Position numbers and translations under genes: made by a program
Assembly: GCF_003340345.1 (NCBI RefSeq)
Contig: NZ_PPTQ01000006.1
Coordinates: 62,001 to 126,000, forward strand
Direction of reading: 5' to 3'
DNA from: Paraeggerthella hongkongensis
GTDB taxonomy: Bacteria; Actinomycetota; Coriobacteriia; Coriobacteriales; Eggerthellaceae
Length of the DNA stretch: 64,000 bases
Notes under the pieces: model-generated
Told to the model about the DNA's origin: nothing
Databases searched by the model: none
What the model saw: the letters and a program-made list of their open reading frames with translations, nothing else
Shown here: one piece after another, positions 34,286 to 43,090 of the stretch
How the letters are laid out: each line of letters opens with the position of its first letter
Numbering within the stretch: the first letter of the stretch is position 1

Positions 34286-35866
34286 CTACAGCATCAAGTC
34301 GCCGACAGCCTTCACGCGGATGCACAGCGCATCGCCCAGATACGCCATGGGGATGTCCTCCACGTCGACCACTTCCACGGTGCTGGGATTGGCGCCCGCT
34401 TCGATGGCTTCGTCGCATGCGCGCTGCTTCGATTCTGCAATCGCCTGGTCGCGCGGCGTTTCGGACAGCGAGAACACCTTGGCTATCTGGCCGGACACCT
34501 GCGCGATGGCCGAGCCCACGGCATTCGCCACGCCGAAGTTCTCCGGGCGCAGCACCTGGCCCGCGCCCTCAAGCTCTTCAGGCGAAAGAATGGATCCGCC
34601 GCCCACCAGGATGACGGTCACGTCGCCGGCAGAGGTCTTCATGGCGTCCACGGCGTCTTCGATGATGCGCTTGATCTCCACGTACGCCGCATCCACCAAC
34701 GCAGCATCCAAGTGCGCCACCTTCGCAGGGTCGCCCACGCCATCAGCCAGACCCTTGGCCACCACGATGTCGGTAGCGGTCAGCGTCTGCCCGCCGAAGC
34801 ACAGCGCCTCGCGCGTCACCTTGTAGCCCACGCTGTCGGGGCCCACGGTCACGCGGCCGTCGTCCAGCTGCCGCACCAGCGAGCCGCCGCCCAGGCCCAC
34901 GGACACCAGGTCGGGCATGCGGAAGTTCGTGCGCACGTCGCCAATCTCCACGGCCACCATGCTTTCGCGAGGAAAGCCATGTGCCAGCACGCCCACATCG
35001 GTGGTGGTGCCGCCGATGTCCACCACTACGGCGTCCTTCTCCTGCGTCAGGAAGGATGCGCCGCGAATGGAGTTCGTAGGACCGCAGGCAATCGTGAAGA
35101 TGGGATAGCGCTTGGCGTAGTCCACGGACATGAGCGTGCCGTCGTTCTGCCCCAGGTACACCGCCACGTCGGCCAAGCCCTCGGAAGCCAGCGCGGCCTC
35201 GAAGCTGTCGGCCGTCGTGCGCGCCACGTCGTAGAGCGCGGCGTTCAGGATGGACGCGTTCTCGCGCTCCAAGAAGCCGAGCGATCCGATTTCGGAAGAC
35301 AGCGTAACGGGGAATTCCTCGCCCAGCTCCTCGCGCAGCACCGCCGCGGCGCGCTTCTCGTGCGCGTCGGAAACGGGAGAGAACACGCTGGTCACCGCAA
35401 CGGACTCGAAGCCTTCTTCGCGGACGACGCGCGCAACCTCGCGAATCTCGTCCTCGTTGAGGGGGCTGATCTCGCGACCGTCGAACTCGTTGCCGCCGTG
35501 CACCAAGAAGTCGCGCACGCGCATGGCGCTCTTCAGCTCGTCGGGCCAGTCGGCCATGCAGCTGATGGCCGTGGTGGCCGGCGCTCCCACGCGCAAAGCG
35601 GCAACCTTGTTGAGACGCTTGCGCTCGACGATGGCGTTCGTGCAATGCGTGGTGCCCAGCATGGCGAAGCCGATGTTCTGAGCGGCCTCCATGCCAACCT
35701 GCGAGATCACTTCGTGCATGGCCGCAACGATGCCGCTCATGACGTCTGCGGTGGTGGGGCTTTTGGTGGCAGCGACCAGCTTCAGGTCGCCGTCGATGAT
35801 AACCGCGTCGGTGTTCGTGCCGCCGACGTCGATGCCCAAGCGCCACGTGCGCAACTGACCTGCCAT
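34286..35866 (-). CDS. Hydantoinase/oxoprolinase family protein (HyuA-like)
   Basis: 526 residues with the ASKHA-type N-terminal phosphate motif (LGIDVGGTNTDAVIID), a central VVDIGGTTTDVGVLA and a late VILVGGGSILSPEEL. These are ATP-dependent ring-opening enzymes for hydantoins, oxoproline or related lactams. CAGGAGG precedes the ATG. The gene overlaps the DUF917 stop by one base (TAATG), and the two families are often neighbours. The lone A-type subunit with a DUF917 partner is shorter than classical HyuA. Confidence 0.9.
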   Translation of the reverse strand: MAGQLRTWRLGIDVGGTNTDAVIIDGDLKLVAATKSPTTADVMSGIVAAMHEVISQVGMEAAQNIGFAMLGTTHCTNAIVERKRLNKVAALRVGAPATTAISCMADWPDELKSAMRVRDFLVHGGNEFDGREISPLNEDEIREVARVVREEGFESVAVTSVFSPVSDAHEKRAAAVLREELGEEFPVTLSSEIGSLGFLERENASILNAALYDVARTTADSFEAALASEGLADVAVYLGQNDGTLMSVDYAKRYPIFTIACGPTNSIRGASFLTQEKDAVVVDIGGTTTDVGVLAHGFPRESMVAVEIGDVRTNFRMPDLVSVGLGGGSLVRQLDDGRVTVGPDSVGYKVTREALCFGGQTLTATDIVVAKGLADGVGDPAKVAHLDAALVDAAYVEIKRIIEDAVDAMKTSAGDVTVILVGGGSILSPEELEGAGQVLRPENFGVANAVGSAIAQVSGQIAKVFSLSETPRDQAIAESKQRACDEAIEAGANPSTVEVVDVEDIPMAYLGDALCIRVKAVGDLML

Positions 35867-36984
35867 TATGCCTGCACCTCCTGGATTTTCGTCGCCTGAG
35901 CCGCCGCTACGCGCTCCTCAAGCGGCACGTAGTCGATGTCGTAGCCGAACGCGCGCGGACCCACTACGGCCAGGCCTTCGGGCGTGCGCCACTGCGGAGC
36001 GCACGGCATGCCCACCACAACCACGCGAGCACCGTACTTGAGGCCTTCCGTGGTAACGGGCGCGCCGGACTCCATGTCCAGCGACATGATAAGGTCGGGC
36101 GACGTGGTGACCGGCTGGCCGTCGCGCAACGCAATAAGGTTCTCGTTTTGGAACTCGATGATCAGCTGGCTGCCCTTGTCCTCGTCCAGGCCGTCCACGA
36201 TGGCGCGCCCGCGCACGAACATGCCGTCGGTCTTGCGCTCCACATCCACCACTTTGCCGCGGAACAGGCGGAAGCCCTTGGTCACGCGCAACACGGCGTC
36301 GATGGGATCGGCGTGCTGCTCGCGCGCTTCGCGCATGGTGCGGCCGATTTCCTCGCACAGCGTAGGAGTGTCGGGAATGCAGAAGTCTTTGAGCTGCTTG
36401 CCCGTGCACGGGTACGAGGCCAAGATGGTGTAGCCGCCCATGACCGACGTGGCCTGGCGCGCGATGCGCTCGAGCCAGCGATCGTCGATGCCGCGCACCG
36501 TAACGGTGTTGCCCTTCTCGTCGGCGAGCACCGCCGGCTGGCCTTTCACGCCGTTGATGCCCAGCGTGGTCATTTGCAGTTCGGGAAACGCGCGCCCCAT
36601 GAGGTCGCAGTCCACCACGGGAATCTGACGCGTCGCGCCCAGGATGAACGGGATGGTCGAGTTCACGCCGCCCGCTTCGACGGCGTAGATGGCGTAGGGT
36701 TCTTGCCCCAGCTCGTTGACCAGCTCGTCGTAGGTGGCCATGGGCTCGGCACCGCTGCAAATCTTCTCCACCATGATGGTGGGCGCGCCCATCATCTGCG
36801 AAACGCACACCACTGCGTCATCAGGAACCTCGTCAGGCGAGATAAGCTCCACCTCGCCGTACTTCTTGATAGCTTCGATGGCCATAAGCTTGCCAACATA
36901 GGGGTCGCCGCCCCCGCCAGCGCCAAGGACGGTTGCGCCAAGCGCCATGTCCTCGATCTCTTTGATGCCGATCTTCCTTCTCAT
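35866..36984 (-). CDS. DUF917-family protein
   Basis: 372 residues with the DUF917 N-terminus (LGATVLGAGGGGDPYVGKLM) and the family's central stretch AVEAGGVNSTIPFILGA with DCDLMGRAFPELQM. Members are thought to act with hydantoinase-type subunits, but their chemistry has not been settled as far as I know. It is translationally coupled to the hydantoinase gene downstream and divergent from a DUF1177 gene. Confidence 0.9.
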   Translation of the reverse strand: MRRKIGIKEIEDMALGATVLGAGGGGDPYVGKLMAIEAIKKYGEVELISPDEVPDDAVVCVSQMMGAPTIMVEKICSGAEPMATYDELVNELGQEPYAIYAVEAGGVNSTIPFILGATRQIPVVDCDLMGRAFPELQMTTLGINGVKGQPAVLADEKGNTVTVRGIDDRWLERIARQATSVMGGYTILASYPCTGKQLKDFCIPDTPTLCEEIGRTMREAREQHADPIDAVLRVTKGFRLFRGKVVDVERKTDGMFVRGRAIVDGLDEDKGSQLIIEFQNENLIALRDGQPVTTSPDLIMSLDMESGAPVTTEGLKYGARVVVVGMPCAPQWRTPEGLAVVGPRAFGYDIDYVPLEERVAAAQATKIQEVQA

Positions 36985-37480
36985 GGTGCGTGAGCCCTTT
37001 CTCCGTGTAGCGTTGACATGACCAGTCTGTCATTCGGATTGTAATAGAGCAAGCCGGCAACGAACGCGTCGAACTTGCAAAGTGCCCAACAAAGCACCCG
37101 AACAAGCTGCGTTTTGCGCTTCATGCTAGGGTTTCGCGCACGGCGATGGCCTCCCCGGTTTGGCCCGGGTTTGCTTTTGTGCTTCCATTTTCGGCCAGCT
37201 CCTTGCAAGTTGCCCGCATTGCTTCCATACTTGCTGCATGCAACTTCGAGTACACCGTTCTTGCGCAGCCCACAAGCGCGATACCGCCAGTTCAAAGGGA
37301 ATCGAGGGCTCGTCACGGCTGCTGTGCGGCATCGTGCCCACACACCAACAACCAGACCCAGCAGGGCCCCGGCAACGACCGCGCCGGACGGCGGCCGCAG
37401 GAAACAGTACCGATTGACGCGCAGCCAGCGCCAATCGGTATGCACCACAGTTTGCCAGACCAAGAAAACAAGGAGACGCC
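36985..37480. promoter_or_regulatory. Divergent promoter region between DUF917 and DUF1177
   Basis: About 500 bases without a supported gene. A minus-strand frame spans it but has no ribosome site and a shuffled composition. It must contain the promoters of both divergent operons. I see no convincing palindrome. Confidence 0.4.
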
Positions 37481-38446
37481 ATGATCCTGAAGCAGCTGAT
37501 AGAGCTCTACGACATACTGGACTCGCCTACCGCAAGCGGGCAAGCCGCCGTCGAGTACCTGCGCAGCATCGATCCCGCTTGCGATGCGGAAACCTACGTG
37601 CTGGAAGGCCCCAAAGGCGCAACCGACATGGTACGCGTGCGCATTCCGGGCTCGCAGGGACGCGCCGCGGGCGGCGACGCCCCCACCATCGGACTGCTGG
37701 GCCGCCTGGGCGGGCTGGGCGCGCGACCGGAGCGCATCGGCTTCGTGTCGGACGGCGACGGCGCGCTGACGGCGCTGGCCTGCGCGGCGAAGCTGCTGTC
37801 CATGCATGCGCGCGGCGACGTGCTGCCCGGCGACGTGTTCGTATCGACCCACGTGTGCCCGCATGCTCCCACGTTCCCGCACGAGCCGGTGGCGTTCATG
37901 GGCTCGCCCGTGGCAACCGCCGACGTCAACCGCGAGGAAGTGGGCGGCGCCGACGCGCTGGACGCCGTGCTGGTGGTGGACACCACGAAGGGCAACCGCA
38001 TCATGAACGATCGCGGGTTCATGATCTCCCCCACCGTCAAGCAGGGTTGCATCCTGCGCGTAAGCGAAGATCTGGTGTCGCTTGTCGAGATAGCAACCGG
38101 ACGACGCGCCCGCACGTTCCCGCTGACCATGGCCGACATCACACCGTACGGCAACGGGCTGTACCACCTGAACTCCATCCTGCAGCCGTGCACGGCAACC
38201 GACGCGCCCGTCGTAGGCGTTGCCATCACCACCGAAACGGCGGTGCCCGGTTGCGCGACCGGGGCCACGCACCTGACCGATCTGGACGAAGCGGGTTCGT
38301 TCATGATCGAGACGGCCAAGGCCTTCGGCGCGGGCAAATGCTCCTTCTACGACGCCGACGAGTACGCCCGGTTCGTGGAACGCTACGGATCGATGGCGCA
38401 CCTGCAGGGAATGGGCGCGCTGCCTGCCGTAGACCCGCAGGCATAA
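37481..38446 (+). CDS. DUF1177-family protein
   Basis: 321 residues of the DUF1177 family, starting MILKQLIELYDILDSPTASG with CAAGGAGACGCC ahead. Repeated His and Asp residues (STHVCPHAPTFPHEP, VVDTTKGNRIM, DITPYGNGLYHLN) could form a metal site. In other genomes the family tends to sit with DUF917, hydantoinase-like and aminopeptidase-like genes, as here. That grouping suggests a peptide-like or cyclic amide catabolic route, but no activity is established. Confidence 0.85.
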   Translation: MILKQLIELYDILDSPTASGQAAVEYLRSIDPACDAETYVLEGPKGATDMVRVRIPGSQGRAAGGDAPTIGLLGRLGGLGARPERIGFVSDGDGALTALACAAKLLSMHARGDVLPGDVFVSTHVCPHAPTFPHEPVAFMGSPVATADVNREEVGGADALDAVLVVDTTKGNRIMNDRGFMISPTVKQGCILRVSEDLVSLVEIATGRRARTFPLTMADITPYGNGLYHLNSILQPCTATDAPVVGVAITTETAVPGCATGATHLTDLDEAGSFMIETAKAFGAGKCSFYDADEYARFVERYGSMAHLQGMGALPAVDPQA

Positions 38447-38526
38447 ACTCGCTGCAGCTGAAACGGATGCCCGCGAACGACAGCGCTTTCGAGCAAAGTC
38501 GCTTCGCGGGCATCGCCGCTTGCAAG

Positions 38527-38584
38527 CATCTTCGCCCGAAACGTACGCTTTCAGGCGTCAAACCGTACGTTTCGGGCGAAGATG
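38527..38584. repeat. Hairpin relative of the 136-bp family (copy D)
   Basis: Perfect 21-base arms (38527-38547 and 38564-38584) share CGCCCGAAACGTACG with the hairpin of copies A-C, but the outer bases (CATCTT/AAGATG) and the loop differ. The rest of the 136-bp unit is absent. It lies between the DUF1177 and aminopeptidase genes, and may modulate read-through there. Confidence 0.8.
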
Positions 38585-38621
38585 CGAACGAACAGAGACG
38601 CATCAACTCGAAAGGCTGCTT

Positions 38622-39584
38622 ATGAACCTGCAAGAACGCGCACAAACGATACTTTCGACGAACCTCGCGCTGGGCGAGGACGAAACGCTGCTGGTGGTGA
38701 CCGACGACCCCACGCGTGAAGTGGGGCAGCTGTTCTACGACGCCGCCCGCGCGCTCGGCCGGCGCGCGCTGCTCATGGTGATGCCCGAAGGACGCGTGAC
38801 CGGCGAAGAGCCGCCCGCCGCCGTGGCCGCGGCAATGAAGACGGCAGACGTGGCGCTGTGCCCCACCGCGAAGTCGATCACCCACACCACGGCGCGCATC
38901 GAAGCAGCTGCCGCAGGAACGCGCGTGGTAACCATGCCCGGCGTCACCATGGACATGCTGCGCGACGGAGCCGCATGCGCCGACTACGCTGAAGTGGAGC
39001 GTCGGACGATGGCGCTGACCAAACGGTTGACGCATGCGAAAACGGCGCGCATCGAGAAGGACGGACACGTTCTGACCATGGACCTGAACGGGCGCAACGG
39101 CGTAGCCAGCCCCGGCGTGTACCGCACGCCGGGCGCAAGCGGCAACTTCCCCTCCGGCGAGGCGTACATCGCGCCGCTCGAAAGTGGCGCGAACGGCAGC
39201 GTGGTTATCGACGGGTCGATGGTGGGCATCGGCACGCTGGCCGAACCGCTGGTGGTGACCCTGGAGAACGGGCGGTTGGTGCAGGCGGAAGGCGGCGACG
39301 CAAACGGCACCTACGCCGAGCAACTGAGCATCCTGTTCGCGCGCCCGGAGAACGGCACCATCGCCGAGCTGGGCATTGGCACGAACGAGCGCGCCAAACT
39401 CTGCGGCATCATTCTGGAGGATGAAAAGCTGTACGGCACCGTGCACGTCGCATTCGGCACGAACGCATCGTTTGGCGGCGTGACCAAGGCAGACTGCCAT
39501 TACGACGGCATCGTGCTTCGCCCGACTCTGTACTTGAACGACGAGTGCGTCATCCGCGACGGCGAATTCTGCGAAATCATCTGA
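38622..39584 (+). CDS. Aminopeptidase, M29/thermophilic aminopeptidase-like
   Basis: 320 residues from ATG 38622, preceded by CGAAAGG; the longer frame runs back through the hairpin and was dropped. The family pattern includes FPSGEAYIAPLE, IAELGIGTNERAKLCGIILE with EDEKLYGTVHVAFGTN, and a metal-binding DCHYDGIVL near the end. These enzymes are metallo-aminopeptidases or relatives without tested function. It is the second gene of the operon starting at DUF1177. Confidence 0.85.
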   Translation: MNLQERAQTILSTNLALGEDETLLVVTDDPTREVGQLFYDAARALGRRALLMVMPEGRVTGEEPPAAVAAAMKTADVALCPTAKSITHTTARIEAAAAGTRVVTMPGVTMDMLRDGAACADYAEVERRTMALTKRLTHAKTARIEKDGHVLTMDLNGRNGVASPGVYRTPGASGNFPSGEAYIAPLESGANGSVVIDGSMVGIGTLAEPLVVTLENGRLVQAEGGDANGTYAEQLSILFARPENGTIAELGIGTNERAKLCGIILEDEKLYGTVHVAFGTNASFGGVTKADCHYDGIVLRPTLYLNDECVIRDGEFCEII

Positions 39585-39662
39585 TTCTTGCGATGCCCGT
39601 CGGACGCGGTTTCGGGACAATGCGGCAAACCGGAGACATCCGTCTGGCGAAAGGAACCGTAC

Positions 39663-40184
39663 ATGCTCGTTGAATTTAAGGGGATGGCCCCTGACGTAAG
39701 CCAAGCCGCCTACATCGCGCCGAACGCTGCGATCTGCGGAGACGTGACGCTCGGCGAAGGAAGCTCGGTGTGGTTCGGTGCGGCGATTCGCGGCGAGGTT
39801 GCCCCTATCCGTATCGGGAAGAACAGCAACGTGCAGGACAACGCCACGCTGCACAGCGACCACGACTGCCCCATCGTGCTGGGAGAACGCGTTTCGGTGG
39901 GACACAATGCCGTGGTTCACGGCGCCGTCATCGAAAACGACGTGACCGTGGGCATGCACGCAACGGTGCTGAACGGCGCCGTTATCGGGGCGGGGTCGAT
40001 GATCGCAGCCGGCGCGCTTGTGAAAGAACGTCAGGTTATCCCACCGTGCTCTTTGGTAGTGGGCGTTCCCGGCAAAGTGGTGCGCACGCTCGATGCCGAG
40101 GCGGTGGCGCGCAACGTAGCCCACTCGCAAGAGGCGTACATCGCAGATGCGCAGGAATACGCGCGCTCGCGCGTGGTGGAATAA
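39663..40184 (+). CDS. Gamma-carbonic anhydrase family protein
   Basis: 173 residues forming a left-handed beta-helix of hexapeptide repeats. The three His ligands expected for the gamma class appear in TLHSDHD, GHNAVVHG and VGMHATV. It could hydrate CO2 or act as an acyltransferase-like scaffold. The ATG at 39663 has GAAAGGAACC before it. A terminator follows directly, so it closes the DUF1177 operon. Confidence 0.9.
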   Translation: MLVEFKGMAPDVSQAAYIAPNAAICGDVTLGEGSSVWFGAAIRGEVAPIRIGKNSNVQDNATLHSDHDCPIVLGERVSVGHNAVVHGAVIENDVTVGMHATVLNGAVIGAGSMIAAGALVKERQVIPPCSLVVGVPGKVVRTLDAEAVARNVAHSQEAYIADAQEYARSRVVE

Positions 40185-40193
40185 ACCGCTGCA

Positions 40194-40223
40194 GTCCCGT
40201 TCGGCCGCGCAGCCGAACGGGAC
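40194..40223. terminator. Terminator hairpin after the carbonic anhydrase gene
   Basis: GTCCCGTTCGGC (40194-40205) pairs perfectly with GCCGAACGGGAC (40212-40223) around a six-base loop. No T-run follows. It lies between convergent genes. Confidence 0.7.
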
Positions 40224-40242
40224 AAGCGACCAGGGTCGAGGA

Positions 40243-40312
40243 GCAGTCGGTCGAGGAGCGGAAGGCCGATCCTTCGCCCTCGCCCTCGCCCTCCCGTTCC
40301 TCGACCGACTGC
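40243..40312. terminator. Second hairpin between convergent genes, loop with CCCTCG repeats
   Basis: GCAGTCGGTCGAGGA (40243-40257) pairs perfectly with TCCTCGACCGACTGC (40298-40312). The 40-base loop holds three CCCTCG-like units. It could stop transcription arriving from either side, since the nitroreductase gene ends at 40330. Confidence 0.6.
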
Positions 40313-40329
40313 AGCACCGTGCGACGGCG

Positions 40330-40836
40330 CTAGCTCAACCAGTGAACGCGAGACTCCTCGTAACGGTCGGCACCCTTCGCTGCGGGCGGTGCCGCAGGAT
40401 GCCCCAGCGCAACAAGGGCAAACGGCTGAATGCCCTCCGGTGCGCCCACGATGTCCGCAACAGCCTTCATGGGCTCTTCATCAGGCGCAATACCCATCCA
40501 TACCGCTCCTAGATCCATGTCGGCCACAGCAAGCAGCAAATTCTCAACCGCGGCGCCCATGTCCTGCACAGCCAGGTTAGGGAAGCGCAAGCCTTCGGTG
40601 CGCATGCAGGCAACAATGACGCACGGCGCCGCATCAGCCGGCTTCGCATACTTCGTGACCTGGGACAACCGAGAACGATGCTCGGCATCTCGCACCACGA
40701 AAAACTCCCAAGGCTGCTGGTTTCCACCCGAGGGAGCGGCCATGGCAGCACGCAGGGCCGCCCGCACCTGATTGTCGGTCACTGCTTCGTCCGTAAATGC
40801 GCGAACGCTCGCTCGCTTGTAAATCGCTTCAACCAT
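40330..40836 (-). CDS. Nitroreductase-family flavoprotein
   Basis: 168 residues, a short nitroreductase-fold protein. The FMN-binding N-terminus (YKRASVRAFTDEAVTDNQVR ... MAAPSGGNQQPWEFFVV) and the later NLLLAVADMDLGAVWMGI and PFALVALGHPA are typical. It should use FMN and NAD(P)H to reduce nitro, quinone or similar groups. AAAGGGAGG precedes the start. It is a single-gene unit. Confidence 0.92.
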   Translation of the reverse strand: MVEAIYKRASVRAFTDEAVTDNQVRAALRAAMAAPSGGNQQPWEFFVVRDAEHRSRLSQVTKYAKPADAAPCVIVACMRTEGLRFPNLAVQDMGAAVENLLLAVADMDLGAVWMGIAPDEEPMKAVADIVGAPEGIQPFALVALGHPAAPPAAKGADRYEESRVHWLS

Positions 40837-40942
40837 AAGAGCCTCCCTTTCCAGGAATCGCTGATCGTTTCTGCTTCATACCCGCAGTATACTTACTCGC
40901 AGCGTTTTGGAGAACACGCGCTTCTCATGAACAGGGGGCACC

Positions 40943-42868
40943 ATGGCCTATCCAATGACCCGTCGATCGTTCTGCGCTCTATCCGCCGTCGCACTTGCAA
41001 CGCTGGGAATTCCCGGACGCGCGCTCGCCGACGAGATCGAAGCCGCCGCGGCACCCGGCCCCATCGTCATCGTCCATACGAACGACGTGCATTGCGCCGT
41101 GGACGAGAATCTGGGCTACGCGAAGCTGGCCGACTACGTGAAAACCGCACGCTCGACCTACGGAGGCGACAACGTCACGCTGGTCGACGCGGGCGATGCC
41201 GTGCAGGGCAAGGCCATGGGCACGCTCTCGAAGGGCGAGTACCTGATCGACATCATGAAACAGTGTCGCTACGATATGGCCATCCCCGGCAATCACGAGT
41301 TCGACTACGGAATGGACCAGTTCAACGTGCTGGTTTCGCGTGCAAAGGACGCATCGGACCCGCAGGCCGGGCCAATCCAGTACCTGTCGTGCAACTTCAC
41401 CGACCTGCGCACGGGCAACCTCATGCTCGACCCGTACGCCATGCGCACGTACGAAACGTCCGCCGGGCAGAAGCGCGTGGCGTTCGTGGGCATTTGCACG
41501 CCCGAGTCGCTGACGAAATCTTCGCCTGCGCATTTCCAGGACCAAAGCGGCGCGTACGTCTACGGGTTTTGCGAAGACGACTCGGGTTCCAAGCTGTACG
41601 CAGCCGTGCAGAGCGCCGTCGATGCAGCGCGCGAGGCCGGCGCGGACTACGTGGTTGCCATGGGGCACCTGGGACGCTCCGGCGTGACCCCGCGTTGGAG
41701 CAGCAGCAGCGTGGTGGCGAACACCTCCGGTATCGACGTGATGATCGACGGGCACTCTCACGAAGAGTACGTGGACACGCTGCTCAACAAGGACGGCGTT
41801 CCAGTGCTGGTCACGCAAACGGGAACCCAGCTTGAAAGCATCGGGCGAGTCATCATCGATCCCGCCGCCAACAGGATTGCAGCAAGCGCGGGCGCCTGCG
41901 CAGGCGAGCTGATAACGGCGTGGGACGGCATCGACGCAGCAACGGCGGCGGTCGTCAACAACAAGAAAGCCCAGATAGAAGCAATAACGGGGCAGAAGGT
42001 AGGCTATTCGGACGTACGGCTTATCGCAACCGAAAGCGACAACTACACCTGGGCCGTTCGTCAGCGCGAGACGAACCTAGGCGATTTCGTGGCGGACGCG
42101 TACCTGGCCCTCGCCTGGCATGGCGGCATAATGGCCGAGGTGGCGCTTGTCAACGGCGGCGGCATCCGCGCGAACATCGAACCGGGAACGATCACGTACG
42201 GAGACGTTATCGACGTGCAGCCCTACAGCAACCAGCTCTGCTACATAGAAACCAAGGGCCAGAACATTCTGGATGCACTTGAAATGGGCGCGAGCAAGCT
42301 ACCCGAAGGAAGCGGCGGATTCATGCAGACGTCTGGCGTAACCTACGCCGTGCGCACCGACGTGCCCTCGTCCATCGAGATCGACGACAAGGGAAGCTTC
42401 GTGCGCGTGGCCGGAGAATACCGCGTGCGAGACGTGCTGGTGGACGGACGGCCGCTCGATACGGAAAGAACGTACAAGATGGTGTCGCACACCTATATGA
42501 TCATGGAGGGCGGCGACGGCATGACCATGTTCAAGGCAGACGATCCCGTGCTGCTCGACGTGGACAACGCCGCGTTGATCGAGTACCTGAAATACGACTT
42601 GAAAGGCGTCATCGGCAGCGAATACGCAAGCGAAGGCGGTCAAGGGCGCATTGCCATCAAGAACGGTCCCGATCCTGCACCCGAGCCAGAGCCCCAGCCC
42701 CAGCCCGAACCGATGCCGGTGCCGACGGCCAAGCCCGACCCCAAGCCGCTCGCACGCACTGGCGACTCCGCCGAAGCCGTGGTCATTGGAGCCGCCGTGA
42801 CGGCCGTTGCAGCAGGCGCCGTCGCCGTGAGCGCACGGGACAAGCTGGACGCACATCAGGAGCTGTAA
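40943..42868 (+). CDS. Secreted 5'-nucleotidase with Tat signal and LARTGD wall anchor
   Basis: 641 residues. A Tat-type signal (TRRSFCALSAVALATLGIPG, cleavage near ALA-DE) is followed by a UshA-type metallophosphatase: VHTNDVHCAVDE, DAGDAVQGKAMG, GNHEFDYG and GHSHEEYV. The 5'-nucleotidase C-terminal domain has NGGGIRAN and GGDGMTMF. Then come a Pro/Glu-rich linker, LARTGD, a hydrophobic helix and a short tail. It resembles the nucleotidase half of the protein at 14649-18155, so the cell makes two surface nucleotidases, exported by different routes. Confidence 0.92.
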   Translation: MAYPMTRRSFCALSAVALATLGIPGRALADEIEAAAAPGPIVIVHTNDVHCAVDENLGYAKLADYVKTARSTYGGDNVTLVDAGDAVQGKAMGTLSKGEYLIDIMKQCRYDMAIPGNHEFDYGMDQFNVLVSRAKDASDPQAGPIQYLSCNFTDLRTGNLMLDPYAMRTYETSAGQKRVAFVGICTPESLTKSSPAHFQDQSGAYVYGFCEDDSGSKLYAAVQSAVDAAREAGADYVVAMGHLGRSGVTPRWSSSSVVANTSGIDVMIDGHSHEEYVDTLLNKDGVPVLVTQTGTQLESIGRVIIDPAANRIAASAGACAGELITAWDGIDAATAAVVNNKKAQIEAITGQKVGYSDVRLIATESDNYTWAVRQRETNLGDFVADAYLALAWHGGIMAEVALVNGGGIRANIEPGTITYGDVIDVQPYSNQLCYIETKGQNILDALEMGASKLPEGSGGFMQTSGVTYAVRTDVPSSIEIDDKGSFVRVAGEYRVRDVLVDGRPLDTERTYKMVSHTYMIMEGGDGMTMFKADDPVLLDVDNAALIEYLKYDLKGVIGSEYASEGGQGRIAIKNGPDPAPEPEPQPQPEPMPVPTAKPDPKPLARTGDSAEAVVIGAAVTAVAAGAVAVSARDKLDAHQEL

Positions 42869-42949
42869 CGAGCGCGCCCTCGTTAACGCAGCACGCCGCA
42901 CGGGCCGCTGCAGCGTCCCTGATTCGCACGTTCACGAGCCCCGAATGCG

Positions 42950-42982
42950 AACTGCCCCGCCGATTCGGCGGGGCAGTTTCAA
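42950..42982 (+). terminator. Terminator after the nucleotidase gene
   Basis: AACTGCCCCGCC (42950-42961) pairs perfectly with GGCGGGGCAGTT (42967-42978), followed by TTC. It is a compact GC-rich stem with a five-base loop. Confidence 0.8.
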
Positions 42983-43090
42983 CGTGCAGGTTGCATGCGA
43001 GCTTTCTTGGCCTATCACCCTGGCTGGCGCAGTGCGTCACGCGGGCCGCAGCGTCGGCATGTTCCGGCGGTCGTCAACCACCGGAACAAG

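Noticed and set aside
34712-35899. 395-codon plus-strand frame
   Set aside because: Antisense to the hydantoinase gene; low-complexity His/Ala/Arg composition and no domain.
36981-37463. 160-codon minus-strand frame between DUF917 and DUF1177
   Set aside because: No ribosome site, mixed composition and no recognisable domain; the region is needed for divergent promoters.
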